Assembly: GCF_030247185.1 (NCBI RefSeq)
Contig: NC_080572.1
Span: forward strand, 31,604,971-31,668,970
Reading direction: 5' to 3'
Length of the DNA: 64,000 nucleotides
DNA from: Malaya genurostris
Lineage: Eukaryota > Arthropoda > Insecta > Diptera > Culicidae
The translations under genes and the position numbers were made by a program. Position 1 is the first letter of the stretch, and every line of letters starts with the position of its first letter. This document shows, piece by piece, positions 14,416 through 24,949 of this stretch. The notes beneath the pieces are model-generated. The model ran no database searches. It was not told where the DNA came from and saw only the letters and a program-made list of their open reading frames with translations.

Positions 14416-15957
14416 TTATTTCATGGATGTGTCGAAAAACACAGTGGAATCAGAAGTATCCAAGAAATGAGCACGGTTGGGAACAAACGAAGAAGGGTTA
14501 ATATTCTGAGCCATGTAATCAAAATACAAGGGCATAAAACGGGTCTGAGAATTGAGCTCGACAAGCCTTTTGAAGTTTTCAATCACCATCGGATTAATAA
14601 TATCGCATCGGATTAGCAATCGATATGAGAGATCCCAAAATCGATTTTTTAAAGGTAAGACGCCCGCCAACACTTCGAGACTCATCGTATGAGTTGACTG
14701 CATGGAAATACGCAAGCAACGATACTGGATTCTTTCCAGCTTGATGAAATGAGTGTTCACCGCGGATCGGAAGCAAAAGCATCCGTATTCCATCACGGAC
14801 AATGTCGTTGTTTGGTACAACCTGATCAGGTCTCCTGGGTGGGCACCCCATCACGATCCGGTTATCGTACGAAGAAAGTTGATTCTCCGTTAGCATTTTT
14901 GTTTCAGATACCTAATGTGACATTTCCATGTGCCTTTGGAGTCGAACCAGACCCCGAGATATTTGAATGTGAAGACCTCAGCTATGGTTTCATCCCTTAG
15001 TTGAAGCTGTAATTGTGCTGGTTCTCGCTTCCTTGAAAATACAACCAGCTCAGTTTTCTCCGTAGAGAACTCGATACCCATTTGAAGAGCCCATGTCGAC
15101 AAGTTGTCGAGGGTATCTTGTAATGGTCCTTGAAGATCAGCAGCTTTTGGTCCTATAATAGACACAACGCTGTCGTCGGCAAGTTGTCTTAGCGTGCAGG
15201 ATGTGTTGATACATTCATCAATGTTGTTCACGTAAAAATTGTATAAAAGGAGGCTTATGCCCCGTTTACACTTCTGCTGGCTGCCAGCATGCTGGTGTCA
15301 GTGTACTGCCCTCTTAGGAAAAAAACGTTCAACGGTGGTCCTTCGTTGGTCTAATACTTTGGATCATTGGACCACAGTTGAACGTTTTTTCCGAAGAGGA
15401 CAGTACACTGACACCAGCACGCTGGCAGCCAGCAGAAGTGTAAACGGGGCATTAAGCATGAGCCCTGAGGAAGACCCATGTAGCTGAATCGTATTGTAGA
15501 CAAATCACCATGCGCGAAATACATGTGTTTCTCGAACAATAGATTATATAAAAAGTTGTTCATAACTGGCGAAAGACCATGCTGATGCAGCTTCTCAGAT
15601 AGGATATTTATTGAGACTGAAGCTTGATGTCAGGGGAAATTGATGCCATTTGTTCTTTACGAGCAAATGCCATTTGAATTTCTGTTGAGAGCAACGCAAG
15701 ACGATCGTTCGTTCCTTTGCTCCTGCGGAAACCAAATTGTGTATCTGGAAGCTAGCTATTAGTCTCCACCCAATTGTTTAGACGAAAGAGAATAATTTTT
15801 GCGAACACTTTCCGGATGCAGGAAAGCATAGCAATCGGCCGATACGAATTGTGAATTAGTTTTCTTGGTTTACGGATGACGATCACTCACACTTGTCTCC
15901 AGTCGTGTGGGACAATATCGGCGGTAACCAAATGGATTTTATCCCGGATCCGGGATT
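14416..15957 (-). pseudogene. Reverse transcriptase region of the LINE, split by a MITE
   Basis: RT motifs are recognisable: YRPIAMLSC, YMGLPQGSCL, LADDSVVS (degenerate YADD box), TEKTELVVFSRKR and FKYLGVWFDSKG. The catalytic box reads LADD. The region that should hold the first catalytic aspartate reads ISPDIKASVS and is degenerate. Open pieces lie at 14416-14820, 14890-15231 and 15351-15563. A 194-bp MITE (15258-15451) sits directly after PQGSCL; the sequence beyond it continues the RT. Confidence 0.8.
15258..15451. mobile_element. 194-bp MITE with ~80-bp TIRs and TTA target duplication
   Basis: The left end 'tgccccgtttacacttctgc' and right end 'gcagaagtgtaaacggggca' are inverted copies, and the match runs about 80 bp into each side. 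TTA stands at 15255-15257 and 15452-15454. Removing the element and one TTA restores the RT reading. A 3-bp TWA duplication is the mark of PIF/Harbinger-type transposition, so this is likely a non-autonomous member; that assignment is an inference. Confidence 0.9.
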
Positions 15958-16080
15958 CCAATACATACACACGCCGGCAGCTCAGTCATCGCCGATGAGG
16001 ATAAAACGTCCCGGATAGTCCCGGTATAGTGCGAACAGGCTATTATTTTGTATACTTTTTGACAATTAACAATATTAGAA
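15958..16080. repeat. Possible MITE fragment
   Basis: 'ccggtatagtgcgaacaggc' resembles an end of the small TIR element at 55797-55878. A second end is not clear. Confidence 0.3.
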
Positions 16081-16552
16081 AAAAATTAGGTGGAACTCGA
16101 TGCATTTTTTTAAGCCTTTTCAAAGTTAGTTTTAATTATTGAAAATGCGATAATAATGTTATCAAAAGTTCAACACAAATTTAAAAATGGACAAATGTTT
16201 TCTAAACAAAATATGATAAAGTATTGTAAAAGTACAAACCTTTACAAAAAGATTCCATGTTTAAACGTGTAAATAAATTGAGTTATCGCGAAGCAACACG
16301 ATTTTTAAGACGAGATGTTGATCGTGCGACGCTCACTGCAAAAGTGAGTTACAGAAATAGCAGACGCGTGACGCCCTCCGTTTCTGAACCATTCCTGGTT
16401 TCAGGATGACCATAGTGAAAATAAGTCACACGAATAGTACTCAAAATATTCTCATTGGAAAATTGGATTAGGAATATATTTTCCTATAAGTGTTGTTAAA
16501 GTTTGCTGCATTAAGTTGCATATTTTGCTTCGGCACAAGGTTTTCTATGTAA

Positions 16553-17517
16553 AAACCTGTTTAATCCACCTAGTAATGTAATGATAACTTTCTCATATCT
16601 CTCATAGTCTCATATATAAATGTGTGTATTTTCGGTTTGAGAAAAGTGACTGGGATCAATTTTTGATTCTATAGTCACAATATACGGTCGTTAATCGAAA
16701 ACCGGGAATCAGAAAAGCCGACATCAATTTGTTTGGCCGTCTACTGACAATGACAATCGATTGGAATAGTTTTGAGGCAAGCTTAGAAATTAGTTTACGT
16801 GTCCTACTTACCGCTTTTAGTAACGGTATAAATATTTTAAAAAACTTCACCCTGTAATTCCGCAACCGGATGTCGGATCCGGATGAAATTCAGGAATTCA
16901 ATATGGGACCACGAGACCTTTTATTTGAACCTATATTCATTTGTGAATATAGCTCGGGTTGGTGGTTCAATGCATAGGGCGCTGGTCTTACAAGCCAGTT
17001 GTCGTATGATCGAGCCCGACCTGGAAGGATTCTTAGTGTCAGTAGGATCCATAGTACTAGCCATGCAATGATTCTGTACACTAAGAATCGGCTGCGAAGT
17101 CTGTTGAAACAAAAAGGCCAAATTCCACAAAAGGAATGTAATGCGGTCAAACCATGGCTTTTTTTAAAATTTTATTTGTCCACTGATAATTGCTACCGAT
17201 TGGAATAGCCACTAGGTGAACTTATTTCCATTTTTCGGCCATATCATCCTGTGATTCCGAAACCGGAAGTTGGATTCGAATAAAATTCAGGATCTTTGTA
17301 TGGGGTTACAATACCTTTCATTTGAATCTAAGTTTGTGAAAATCGGTTAAGCCAGCTCTGAGAAAAGTAAGTGCAAAAAAATGTTACACACTAACACACT
17401 AACTAACACACACACACACACACATTTTGCGTACTCGAGGAACTGAGTCGAATGGTATATGACACTCGGCCATCCGGTTCAAAAGTCGGTTTTCACAGTG
17501 ATTGCATAACCTTGAGA
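16553..17517. mobile_element. Dispersed-repeat element nested in repeat X
   Basis: Copy 2 of repeat X is continuous where copy 1 holds this ~965-bp block, so it is an insertion. It starts 'ctgtttaatccacctagtaa' and ends 'gaactgagtcgaatggtata', 'cggttttcacagtgattgca'. It contains the modules 'ccggaagttggattcgaa' and 'catttgaatctaagtttgtg', and a tRNA-derived SINE. Confidence 0.7.
16955..17166 (+). mobile_element. tRNA-derived SINE
   Basis: Close relative of the SINE at 8375: 'gctggtcttacaagccagt' folds as an anticodon arm with loop CTTACAA, then the B-box-like 'gatcgagcccgacctgg', the body 'cagtaggatccatagtacta' and a tail ending in a T run. It interrupts the dispersed-repeat element around it. 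No clear target duplication. Confidence 0.85.
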
Positions 17518-17695
17518 AAAGAAAAGATAGAATAATTTATAACTTTTCCAGAAAAGAACAAACCTATGCACTACCTTTAACAAAAATATGGGACTTTTTT
17601 ATTTTCTACAGTTATTCCAAACAAAGTATGCATAACAAAATAACTCGAAACAAGTTATGAATGAAAAACTAATTTTAAGGGGGTCGCTATAAAAA

Positions 17696-18159
17696 CGCTT
17701 TGTATATCCGAAACGGTGCGACCTAGACTTTGGTATATTTGACAAAGTAAATTATTTTCAATAGTTCTGAAACTTTGAGGAAAAAATGTTCTTTTGTCAA
17801 AGTAGGCTATGAACAATTAAGGATAGAATCATATTACGCGATCTATTTTTATAAATAATTTCTTAAAAGCAACCATATGCATTAAAAGAACATATTGGCA
17901 GCTAGTGATTTATGTCCACGTTTTGAGGGGCTGGGGTCCACTAGTAGATTGATAGTACCTATTAGCTCTCTCCGGACAGTATCAGCCTAGATGCCGTGTA
18001 GAATCCGGCGGAAAAAAATGAACCAAGAATAGATCCACTGGGTTCCTGCTTCTCCTAGGTCTCCGAGGGTCCGTTCGAAAGTCGGGTTTTCCAGCAATTC
18101 TAATACCTTTCTATAGAGAAAGGCAAAAAAAGGAAGTTTTTATTCTGTACGCGATAGTA
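17696..18159 (-). repeat. Mixed repeat fragments
   Basis: 17930-18060 matches 9600-9765. 18070-18128 is the reverse complement of the dispersed-repeat head ('gaaagtcgggttttccagca', 'tacctttctatagagaaagg'). Confidence 0.55.
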
Positions 18160-18480
18160 TTGCAAATTTTTCTTCAGCTTCCTCGAATAAGAGCTGTGAA
18201 TCAAGACTTCCCGGGACTTCAATATAGGATATTGTTGAAACGTTCACTAAAGTCAGTGGGCTTAGTGGTGCATCCGAGCATCTTGAAACCAGAACATACT
18301 AAGTCGCGCGCGAATAATACCAATACTGAAATTTTTACTAACAAATATCCTTCTCCCGTAACACTTGTGGAGTGCGCAGTAGTATATACGGCCTCTAGTA
18401 ACAACAAGTGTTGGACTAACATCCCTTCCCATTCCTTAGACGATCTACGTTCGGGCCTGGCCGGTACTGATCAATGAATT
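18160..18480. other. GC-richer block with an unrecognised 105-codon frame
   Basis: An open frame of 105 codons runs on the + strand (18160-18477) and one of 67 on the minus strand. Neither shows a motif I recognise. The higher GC and sharp edges suggest a fragment of a mobile element. Confidence 0.3.
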
Positions 18481-18589
18481 CTGGGATTAACAGAAGCTGT
18501 ACATTGAAGGATGATTCCGGTTATTCTTTTAAGAATCGAAGAAAATTATTTAGATGAATGCACAGTATTCTATATGATAGTATAACTGA

Positions 18590-19760
18590 TATGAGAAAAG
18601 CATCATTACACCACTAAGTGAATTAAAACAGGTTTTTATTGATTCGAACCAGTGTGCGACGTTTCGATTTTAGTCCGGTTTGTTTTTTTTTTCAACATAA
18701 TCATTCGAACATGACATATGTATTAGAAAGATGGCAGTATTTTCGAAAACAAAACAATTTCATATTTTTATTGATTTATACTGTTTGAATCAATAATTAC
18801 TGGAACATAACTTCTTACACCCTTATACCATTCGAATAAGTTGGTCGAGAAAAGTAAATTTGTGTGTGAAAAATAATTTCATTAATCTTTCTCGGAGGTG
18901 GCTTAATTGATTACTACAAACTTAGACTCATATGAATAGTACTATTCTTCCATATTACGTTTCTGAATTTCATTTGGATCCAATTTCTGGTTCCAGAACT
19001 AAAGGATGATATATGTAATGAAATAAAACAATGTCAGTTTTCTAGTAGTTGGCTGAACCGATTTCGTCCATCCATCATTCAAATAAAAGGTCTTAAGGTA
19101 TCATAAAAACTACTTGTTTTTTAATCAGATCCGACTTCCGGTTCAGGAGATACAGGGTGATTAGTGTAAAAGTTTCACAGATTTTGAGAGCCGATTATCA
19201 AATAACCTATTTCAGTTTTTTCAGTTTTACCGGTATTTTTTATTGAAACGCCCTACGATTTCTCTAAGATGGCTACACTGATTTTCAAAAATTTCGAATC
19301 TAATGAAATGGTTAACAATCCATTAGGCGAATTTGATTGGTTACACCGATTTCCGAATTTCGTTTCCGAAAGTATCGGGAATAGAGAAGCTTAAAGAAGG
19401 CCAAAACGAATTTAATAAACAAAAATTTAAATTAAAATAAGCTTAACCCCACACAAAATTGGTGAATTTTATCCGATTCCGATTTCCAATTTTGAAATTA
19501 CAGGGTAATGAGTTTGTAAAATTCAAACCGCCATAGAAGAAGACGATACCAAAAAATCTTCAAAGTTGAACTCAAAACTATTTCGCACAATTTCTATCTT
19601 CGATTCATCTTGCAGTTGCAAAATTTACAATGCATTTAAAACGATTACCGCCGAATTTCATGAAAACTAAACACAACGAAGAATATTCACGCGAAAACAC
19701 ACATGCTAATTGATAAAAAAGGTATCATCTCACTGCTAGGTGGATTAAGCACGTTTTTTT
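18590..19760. repeat. Dispersed-repeat element flanked by inverted ends
   Basis: It begins 'gagaaaagcatcattacacc' and the other side ends 'ctcactgctaggtggattaa'; both resemble the end at 6139 and 16553. Inside are 'gcttaattgattactacaaa', 'ggatccaatttctggttcc' and 'cgacttccggttcaggagat' modules. The segment 19010-19570 is also seen, diverged, at 59760-60330. Confidence 0.6.
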
Positions 19761-20280
19761 TAGATGGTGTAACCCATTGTTTTCAAAACTCTCCCACGGC
19801 GAAATGTCTCAGGCCTTACCATGTGTTGTCTTGCGTTGGTTGGTTGTAGGGACAAGTTTGACAATCACCGTTATAATCAATTTTCACAAACTTAGATTCG
19901 AACGAAAGCACTTATTGATGGCTGCACGTTTTGCAGATGAAATGTGTATACAATTTCAAACCATCGTTCAGAGCGACGCACAGTGGTCCAAAACTGGAAA
20001 AGGACGGTCAAAAGTCTGTACTGACTTTCACCCATTTTTAAGAGCTAACGTGTCTTCGAAGAAGTTTTACAAGATTATATAACGCTTCTATTGAACGTAG
20101 CACCTCAATTTTTGTTAAGGGGGTAGTACCAATTTCGAATAAAAATAATATTTTTTTCACAAACAAATTTTTTTATCTCGTTTCGAAGAAAAAAACATTT
20201 GAAGTATTTTTGCTGAAGATATAAATAATGTAAAAAAAATATTTTTTGAGATATATTCGCTGTATTTAAAAAATGTTTTT

Positions 20281-20870
20281 TCTAAACAAAATATGATAAA
20301 GTATTGTAAAAGTACAAACCTTCACGAAGAGATTCCATGTTTAAATGTGTAAATAAATTGAGTTATCGTGAAGCGATTTTTAAGACGAGATGTTGATCGT
20401 GCGACGCGCACTGCAAAAGTGAGTTACAGAAATAGCAGACACCCTTCGTGTCTTAACCATTCATTGTTTCAGCAGGGCCATCGTGAAAATGAGTCACACG
20501 AATAGTAATCAAGATATTCTCTTTGGAAAATAAATTTGATTAGGAATATTTTTTCCTATAAGTATTGTTAAAGTTTGCTGCATTAAGTTGCATATTTTGC
20601 TTCGGTACAAGGTTTCCTAGGTAAAAAAGGTAAAATGATGTGTAACTTTTCCAGAAAAGAATAAACCTATGCATTACCTTCTACAAAATTATGGGATTTT
20701 ATATTTTCTACAATTATTCCAAACAAAATCTGCATAAAAAGATTACTCGAAACAAGTTAAAATTAGAAAACTAATTTTAAGGGGATTGCCATAATTCATT
20801 AACTGAAACTAACTTTGAAAAGGCCTAAACAAAGTTCAATCGAGTTCCACTTAGATTTTATTTATGGTAT
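20281..20870 (+). repeat. Repeat X copy 2 (uninterrupted)
   Basis: Matches repeat X copy 1 in the same orientation. Its right end (20795-20860, 'ctaactttgaaaaggccta', 'caatcgagttccacttag') is the inverted counterpart of the left end of copy 1. It shows the pre-insertion state of the site filled at 16553-17517. Confidence 0.75.
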
Positions 20871-21347
20871 TGGGCATATCTTTTTCTATAAATTTTGTAA
20901 AAATCAGCAGCATAAAGTTGCATACTTCGCTTCGGTGCAAGGTGCAGTTTCGAACCTGGTTTTTATATCAGGTTTGCTCAAACCCCCGTTGCTAAGTGCG
21001 AAATCAGCAAAGTTTCGTGAAAAGTGTTTGTTTGATGAAACTACTCTGGGTCAGTTTCGGTTCTATCAAGCAAAAACAATAATAATTTAATACAAAATCC
21101 GCTAATATTCTATTTATGCATGCTTTGATGTGCAATTCATTACTTACAGTGGAGCGGAGTTTTAGTGGAACAGATTTCCTTTTAATGGATCCATTATCAA
21201 TACACTATACTATTTTATAAAAAAAAGAAATTAATTTTCAAAAATGAAATACTGTTGACGATTAAACCGATAAATATACATTAATTAAAAAATATTAATT
21301 GAACATCTCGTTCAGTCTATGATCTGGTCGCGATTACTCATTATTTA
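20871..21347. other. AT-rich stretch without recognised content
   Basis: No gene, RNA or repeat boundary seen up to the TA that flanks the mariner element. Confidence 0.4.
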
Positions 21348-21456
21348 TACAGGGTGATTTTTTAAGAGCTTGAGAACTTTTTTAAACAATAAAACGCATA
21401 AAATTTGCAAAATCTCATCGGTTCTTTATTTTAAACGTTAGATTGGTACATGACAT

Positions 21457-22542
21457 TTACTTTTTGAAGATAATTTCATTTAAATGTTGACCGCGGCTGC
21501 GTCTTAGGTGGTCCATTCGGAAAGTCCAATTTTGGGCAACTTTTTCGAGCATTTCGGCCAGAATAGCCCGAATTTCTTCGGAAATGTTGTCTTCCAAAGC
21601 TGGAATAGTTACTGGCTTATTTCTGTAGACTTTAGACTTGACGTAGCCCCACAAAAAATAGTCTAAAGGCGTCAAATCGCATGATCTTGGTGGCCAACTT
21701 ACCGGTCCATTTCTTGAGATGAATTGTTCTCCGAAGTTTTCCCTCAAAATGGCCATAGAATCGCGAGCTGTGTGGCATGTAGCGCCATCTTGTTGAAACC
21801 ACATGTCAACCAAGTTCAGTTCTTCCATTTTTGGCAACAAAAAGTTTGTTAGCATCGAACGATAGCGATCGCCATTCACTGTAACGTTGCGTCCAACAGC
21901 ATCTTTGAAAAAATACGGTCCAATGATTCCACCAGCGTACAAACCACACCAAACAGTGCATTTTTCGGGATGCATGGGCAGTTCTTGAACGGCTTCTGGT
22001 TGCTCTTCACTCCAAATGCGGCAATTTTGCTTATTTACGTAGCCATTCAACCAGAAATGAGCCTCATCGCTGAACAAAATTTGTCGATAAAAAAGCGGAT
22101 TTTCTGCCAACTTTTCTAGGGCCCATTCACTGAAAATTCGACGTTGTGGCAGATCGTTCGGCTTCAGTTCTTGCAGGAGCTGTATTTTATACGGTTTTAC
22201 ACCAAGATCTTTGCGTAAAATCTTCCATGTGGTCGAATAACAAAAACCCAATTGCTGCGAACGGCGACGAATAGACATTTCACGGTCTTCAGCAACACTC
22301 TCAGAAACAGACGCAATATTCTCTTCTGTACGCATTGTACGCATTCGTGTGGTTGGTTTAATGTCCAATAAAGTAAACTGAGTGCGAAACTTGGTCACAA
22401 TCGCATTAATTGTTTGCTCACTTGGTCGATTATGTAGACCATAAATCGGGCGTAAAGCGCGAAACACATTTCGAACCGAACACTGATTTTGGTAATAAAA
22501 TTCAATGATTTGCAAGCGTTGCTCGTTAGTAAGTCTATTCAT
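21457..22542 (-). CDS. Rosa-like DD41D mariner transposase, intact
   Basis: A transposase that cuts the element out of DNA and inserts it at TA, acting in the nucleus on the element ends. The 361 residues carry an N-terminal double helix-turn-helix DNA-binding part (about 1-120; NEQRLQIIEFYYQNQ early, RRRSQQLGFCYSTTWKILRK later) and a DDE domain. Catalytic aspartates: FSDEAHFWLNG (about residue 159), WFQQDGATCHTA (about 251), and LTPLDYFLWGYVKSKVY. I count 41 residues between the second aspartate and the aspartate of TPLD, which defines the DD41D (rosa) group known from insects. No internal stop; length is normal for mariner. It starts at the ATG at 22542, the first in frame. Confidence 0.93.
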   Translation of the reverse strand: MNRLTNEQRLQIIEFYYQNQCSVRNVFRALRPIYGLHNRPSEQTINAIVTKFRTQFTLLDIKPTTRMRTMRTEENIASVSESVAEDREMSIRRRSQQLGFCYSTTWKILRKDLGVKPYKIQLLQELKPNDLPQRRIFSEWALEKLAENPLFYRQILFSDEAHFWLNGYVNKQNCRIWSEEQPEAVQELPMHPEKCTVWCGLYAGGIIGPYFFKDAVGRNVTVNGDRYRSMLTNFLLPKMEELNLVDMWFQQDGATCHTARDSMAILRENFGEQFISRNGPVSWPPRSCDLTPLDYFLWGYVKSKVYRNKPVTIPALEDNISEEIRAILAEMLEKVAQNWTFRMDHLRRSRGQHLNEIIFKK

Positions 22543-22562
22543 GATGAAATGTCAGAGCATAC

Positions 22563-22646
22563 TGAGCAAATAATAATGCATGAAAATCATAACCTCAAAA
22601 AATCTGAGCAAATACTAATGCATGAAAATCCTAACCTAAAAAAAAT
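22563..22646 (-). repeat. Subterminal direct repeats upstream of the transposase
   Basis: Two ~41-bp copies start 'tgagcaaata' and share 'aatgcatgaaaatc', 'taacct' and an A run. They lie between the transposase start and the right end. Repeated subterminal motifs serve as transposase binding sites in some mariner relatives; here that role is an inference. Confidence 0.7.
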
Positions 22647-22655
22647 CACCTTTTA

Positions 22656-24949
22656 TATCAGAAGGAAGTGGATATTTTGTAAGACCAACAAAAAGTATCC
22701 GAATACGAAACAAATTGTTACTACGCCGTGTTGTTTGAAATGCGAAAGAGTTGAAAACTGTATAATGTGATAAGTTGTGGGGTTATGCAGATTATTATAA
22801 TCAAACAACAATGTTTGAATATTATAGAAGTATACCATTTGTGTAATACTATGGTTATTATCAAATTATAATAATGAGTTCGAGAACAGGGGGTTCTTGA
22901 AAATAATTTTTAGACATGAGTTTCTAAGAGCTTGGATTTTTTTCAGGAAAGAACAAGCGGCGGAAAACATCAGCCAAAATGTTTGTCAAAAATCAGCCAA
23001 AAGTAGAAATTATCCTAATAAAACATGTTATAATTAGATTGTTTAAATGACAATAGAAAAGCATTATCACACCATTAGGATTAGAATTTTTTTTTAAATT
23101 AGTCTTAAATTGAAAAGATTCCTCCATACGCACACAAATAATTGTTTGCCATACTGAAGACCATGCACTATCGGTCATATGCATCTTTAGTGAAAACTGC
23201 TAAACCGAAGAGATAATAACTCGCAAAATCGTAACTTTTTGAAAAAAGCAAACACTAGTTACTGGGAGCTTATCCGCTTTGTAACTCGAATAAACACTCT
23301 TTTCACAATATTCCCCACTATTTGTTTCTATCTTTCTCTTCACAGAACCGAAACGGTAATCGGCTAAGGGATCCAGAGCACCAACTAATCGGTTTTGCTG
23401 GCCTAAGGACTATGGATGCAAGAGTGAAAATTGTTCCTCAGTCATCAACACACCGCTTCCGGGTTAACAAACAGATGTAATGATCCAAAGTACTGCCTTA
23501 CATGACAACCGTCTCTGATCGAGTGGGTCCTGGAGAAAAAATAACGGCAGTCCTTCATTGTGCACTGGTTTTTGGTGGTCCGCCAGGAAAATCACCAACC
23601 AACTCAGAAAAGCGATCGGAAACCAATGTGTTTTTCAACACAGCTTGTAACCTAGTGACGACCGAGTAAAGCAAGCTAGGAAGAATAATACCTAGTGCTA
23701 CTCCATCCGGAAATCACATCCAATAATTTTCTGAAGGTATGTAGGGTGAAGGGATAATCGTTATATTTAGCATATTCAGCAAGTTTTCAATGCTCTGAGA
23801 GAATAACGGCTTAAACTCTTTAGAGGAGATAAGTAGAGATGAGACCTATTATATAAGTGAATGAAGTAGTCTCAAGAGATTTTGAGAATTATGGTAAAGC
23901 AATATCCCACCTACTGTTGCTATCATGACTTTCTCATTGATTCACTCAATGAAATTTACATGTTATACTCTTCGGAAAGTCACAGTCAAAGCATTACAAT
24001 ACATACATTCTTCTTTACACTGTGTCCTTTTTTTATAGTATATCAAATAATGTTATGTTGTTTTCGTGGTTTTGATTGTTTGATTCATTCAAAGAAATTG
24101 AAGAAATTATCAAAGTTAACCGAGCAGCCTAGATAATTTTGTAATTAATAGGAATTGTTTTCCTGTCCTGGTGGCATAGACCATAACACCAGCTCTCAAC
24201 GTTTCATGTATTTCTACAACATCTGGAATGAAAAAAAATAAGATTCACATACATTCTGCGGTGATTTTTCAAGATTGAACATCTTCCCAGTCTCAGAGAG
24301 ACGATTTTCTCTGAAAAAAAATGGTTATCAACAAAAACTTCATGCATTTCTAAGACATCTGGCATGAAAACAAAATTTGATTTTGGAAACATTATTTGCG
24401 TTATCTTTCTGTGGTCATATTCCAAAATTAAGGTCTTCGAACTTTGACCACCGGATGGCACTTCTTAATCATCTTTGATTGAGTTCAAATTTTGCACGGG
24501 TACTCTTCTTGAGGCGGAAACAGTTTGTGCACTGCCGCTTTAGAGAATGAGAGATGATTTTTTTCTGAATTCCAGCAGAAAGATTTATGTCAAATGGTTG
24601 TTATACACGGTGGAACGGTGCAGAGTATAGAAAAACCCACCTGACAATGTCTTCGAAATTTAGTTGAGAATATTCTGTGAAATTTTCAGAAAGATTCATT
24701 GAGTTTAGCGGTCGTGTGGTATTTTTTTTTGACTGAAGAACTGCTGAAAATTGGAACGCTCGGAAATGCATACCACTACTTGTTCATCGAATATCTCGGC
24801 TTTGAAGGCTTGTATCATAAATATACCGTGAAAAAGTCTAGATAATTTAGTTTAGATGCGATTAGTACATAAAAACATATATGTTATCGCGATAAAAATA
24901 AAGTCTTGTAGGGGTTAGCCAAATTTTGTGGTAGGGCACATAACCGTTT
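22656..24949. other. No recognised feature
   Basis: AT-rich; short frames only. 23330-23720 is somewhat richer in GC but has no open frame or motif. 'ggggttagccaaatttt' near 24911 is an inverted copy of the centre of the adjacent palindrome. Confidence 0.5.

Larger units (their letters stand above)
13478..15957 (-). mobile_element. 5'-truncated RNase H-bearing LINE (I/LOA-like), disrupted
   Basis: Read on the minus strand from 15957: RT fingers (WRQV...VIRKPRKL, YRPIAMLSC, FGFRRSKGTNDRL), the PQGSCL motif cut by a MITE, the remainder of RT (QLADDSV, FKYLGVWFDSKGTWK), thumb, RNase H and a C-terminal Cys/His segment. The 3' end at 13478 follows an AATAAA-like signal and a short A tract on the minus strand. 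A 5' endonuclease and ORF1 are missing. An RNase H domain is known in I, LOA and related clades; I cannot decide between them. Confidence 0.85.
16081..17695 (+). repeat. Repeat X copy 1, interrupted by a nested insertion
   Basis: Bases 16200-16552 and 17525-17690 match 20281-20630 and 20632-20800 in order (for example 'ataaattgagttatcg', 'agacgagatgttgatcgtgc', 'aacttttccagaaaagaa'). The left end at 16085-16140 ('ggtggaactcgatgca...gccttttcaaagttag') is the reverse complement of the right end of copy 2, so the family has terminal inverted repeats of about 50 bp. No coding sequence seen. Confidence 0.75.
21350..22653 (-). mobile_element. Complete rosa-like (DD41D) mariner element
   Basis: Tc1/mariner-type element of 1304 bp flanked by TA at 21348-21349 and 22654-22655. 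The ends are short imperfect inverted repeats: left 'cagggtgattttttaagag', right (reverse complement) 'aaaggtgatttttttt'. The single gene reads on the minus strand and fills most of the element. Between the gene start and the right end lies a pair of direct repeats. An uninterrupted transposase, both ends and the TA duplication together suggest it inserted recently. Confidence 0.93.

Noticed and set aside
16955..17030. tRNA gene
   Set aside because: No complete cloverleaf; it continues into a SINE body shared with three other loci.
18160..18477. 105-codon frame as a gene
   Set aside because: No motif, no splice or promoter context, and sharp edges between repeats.
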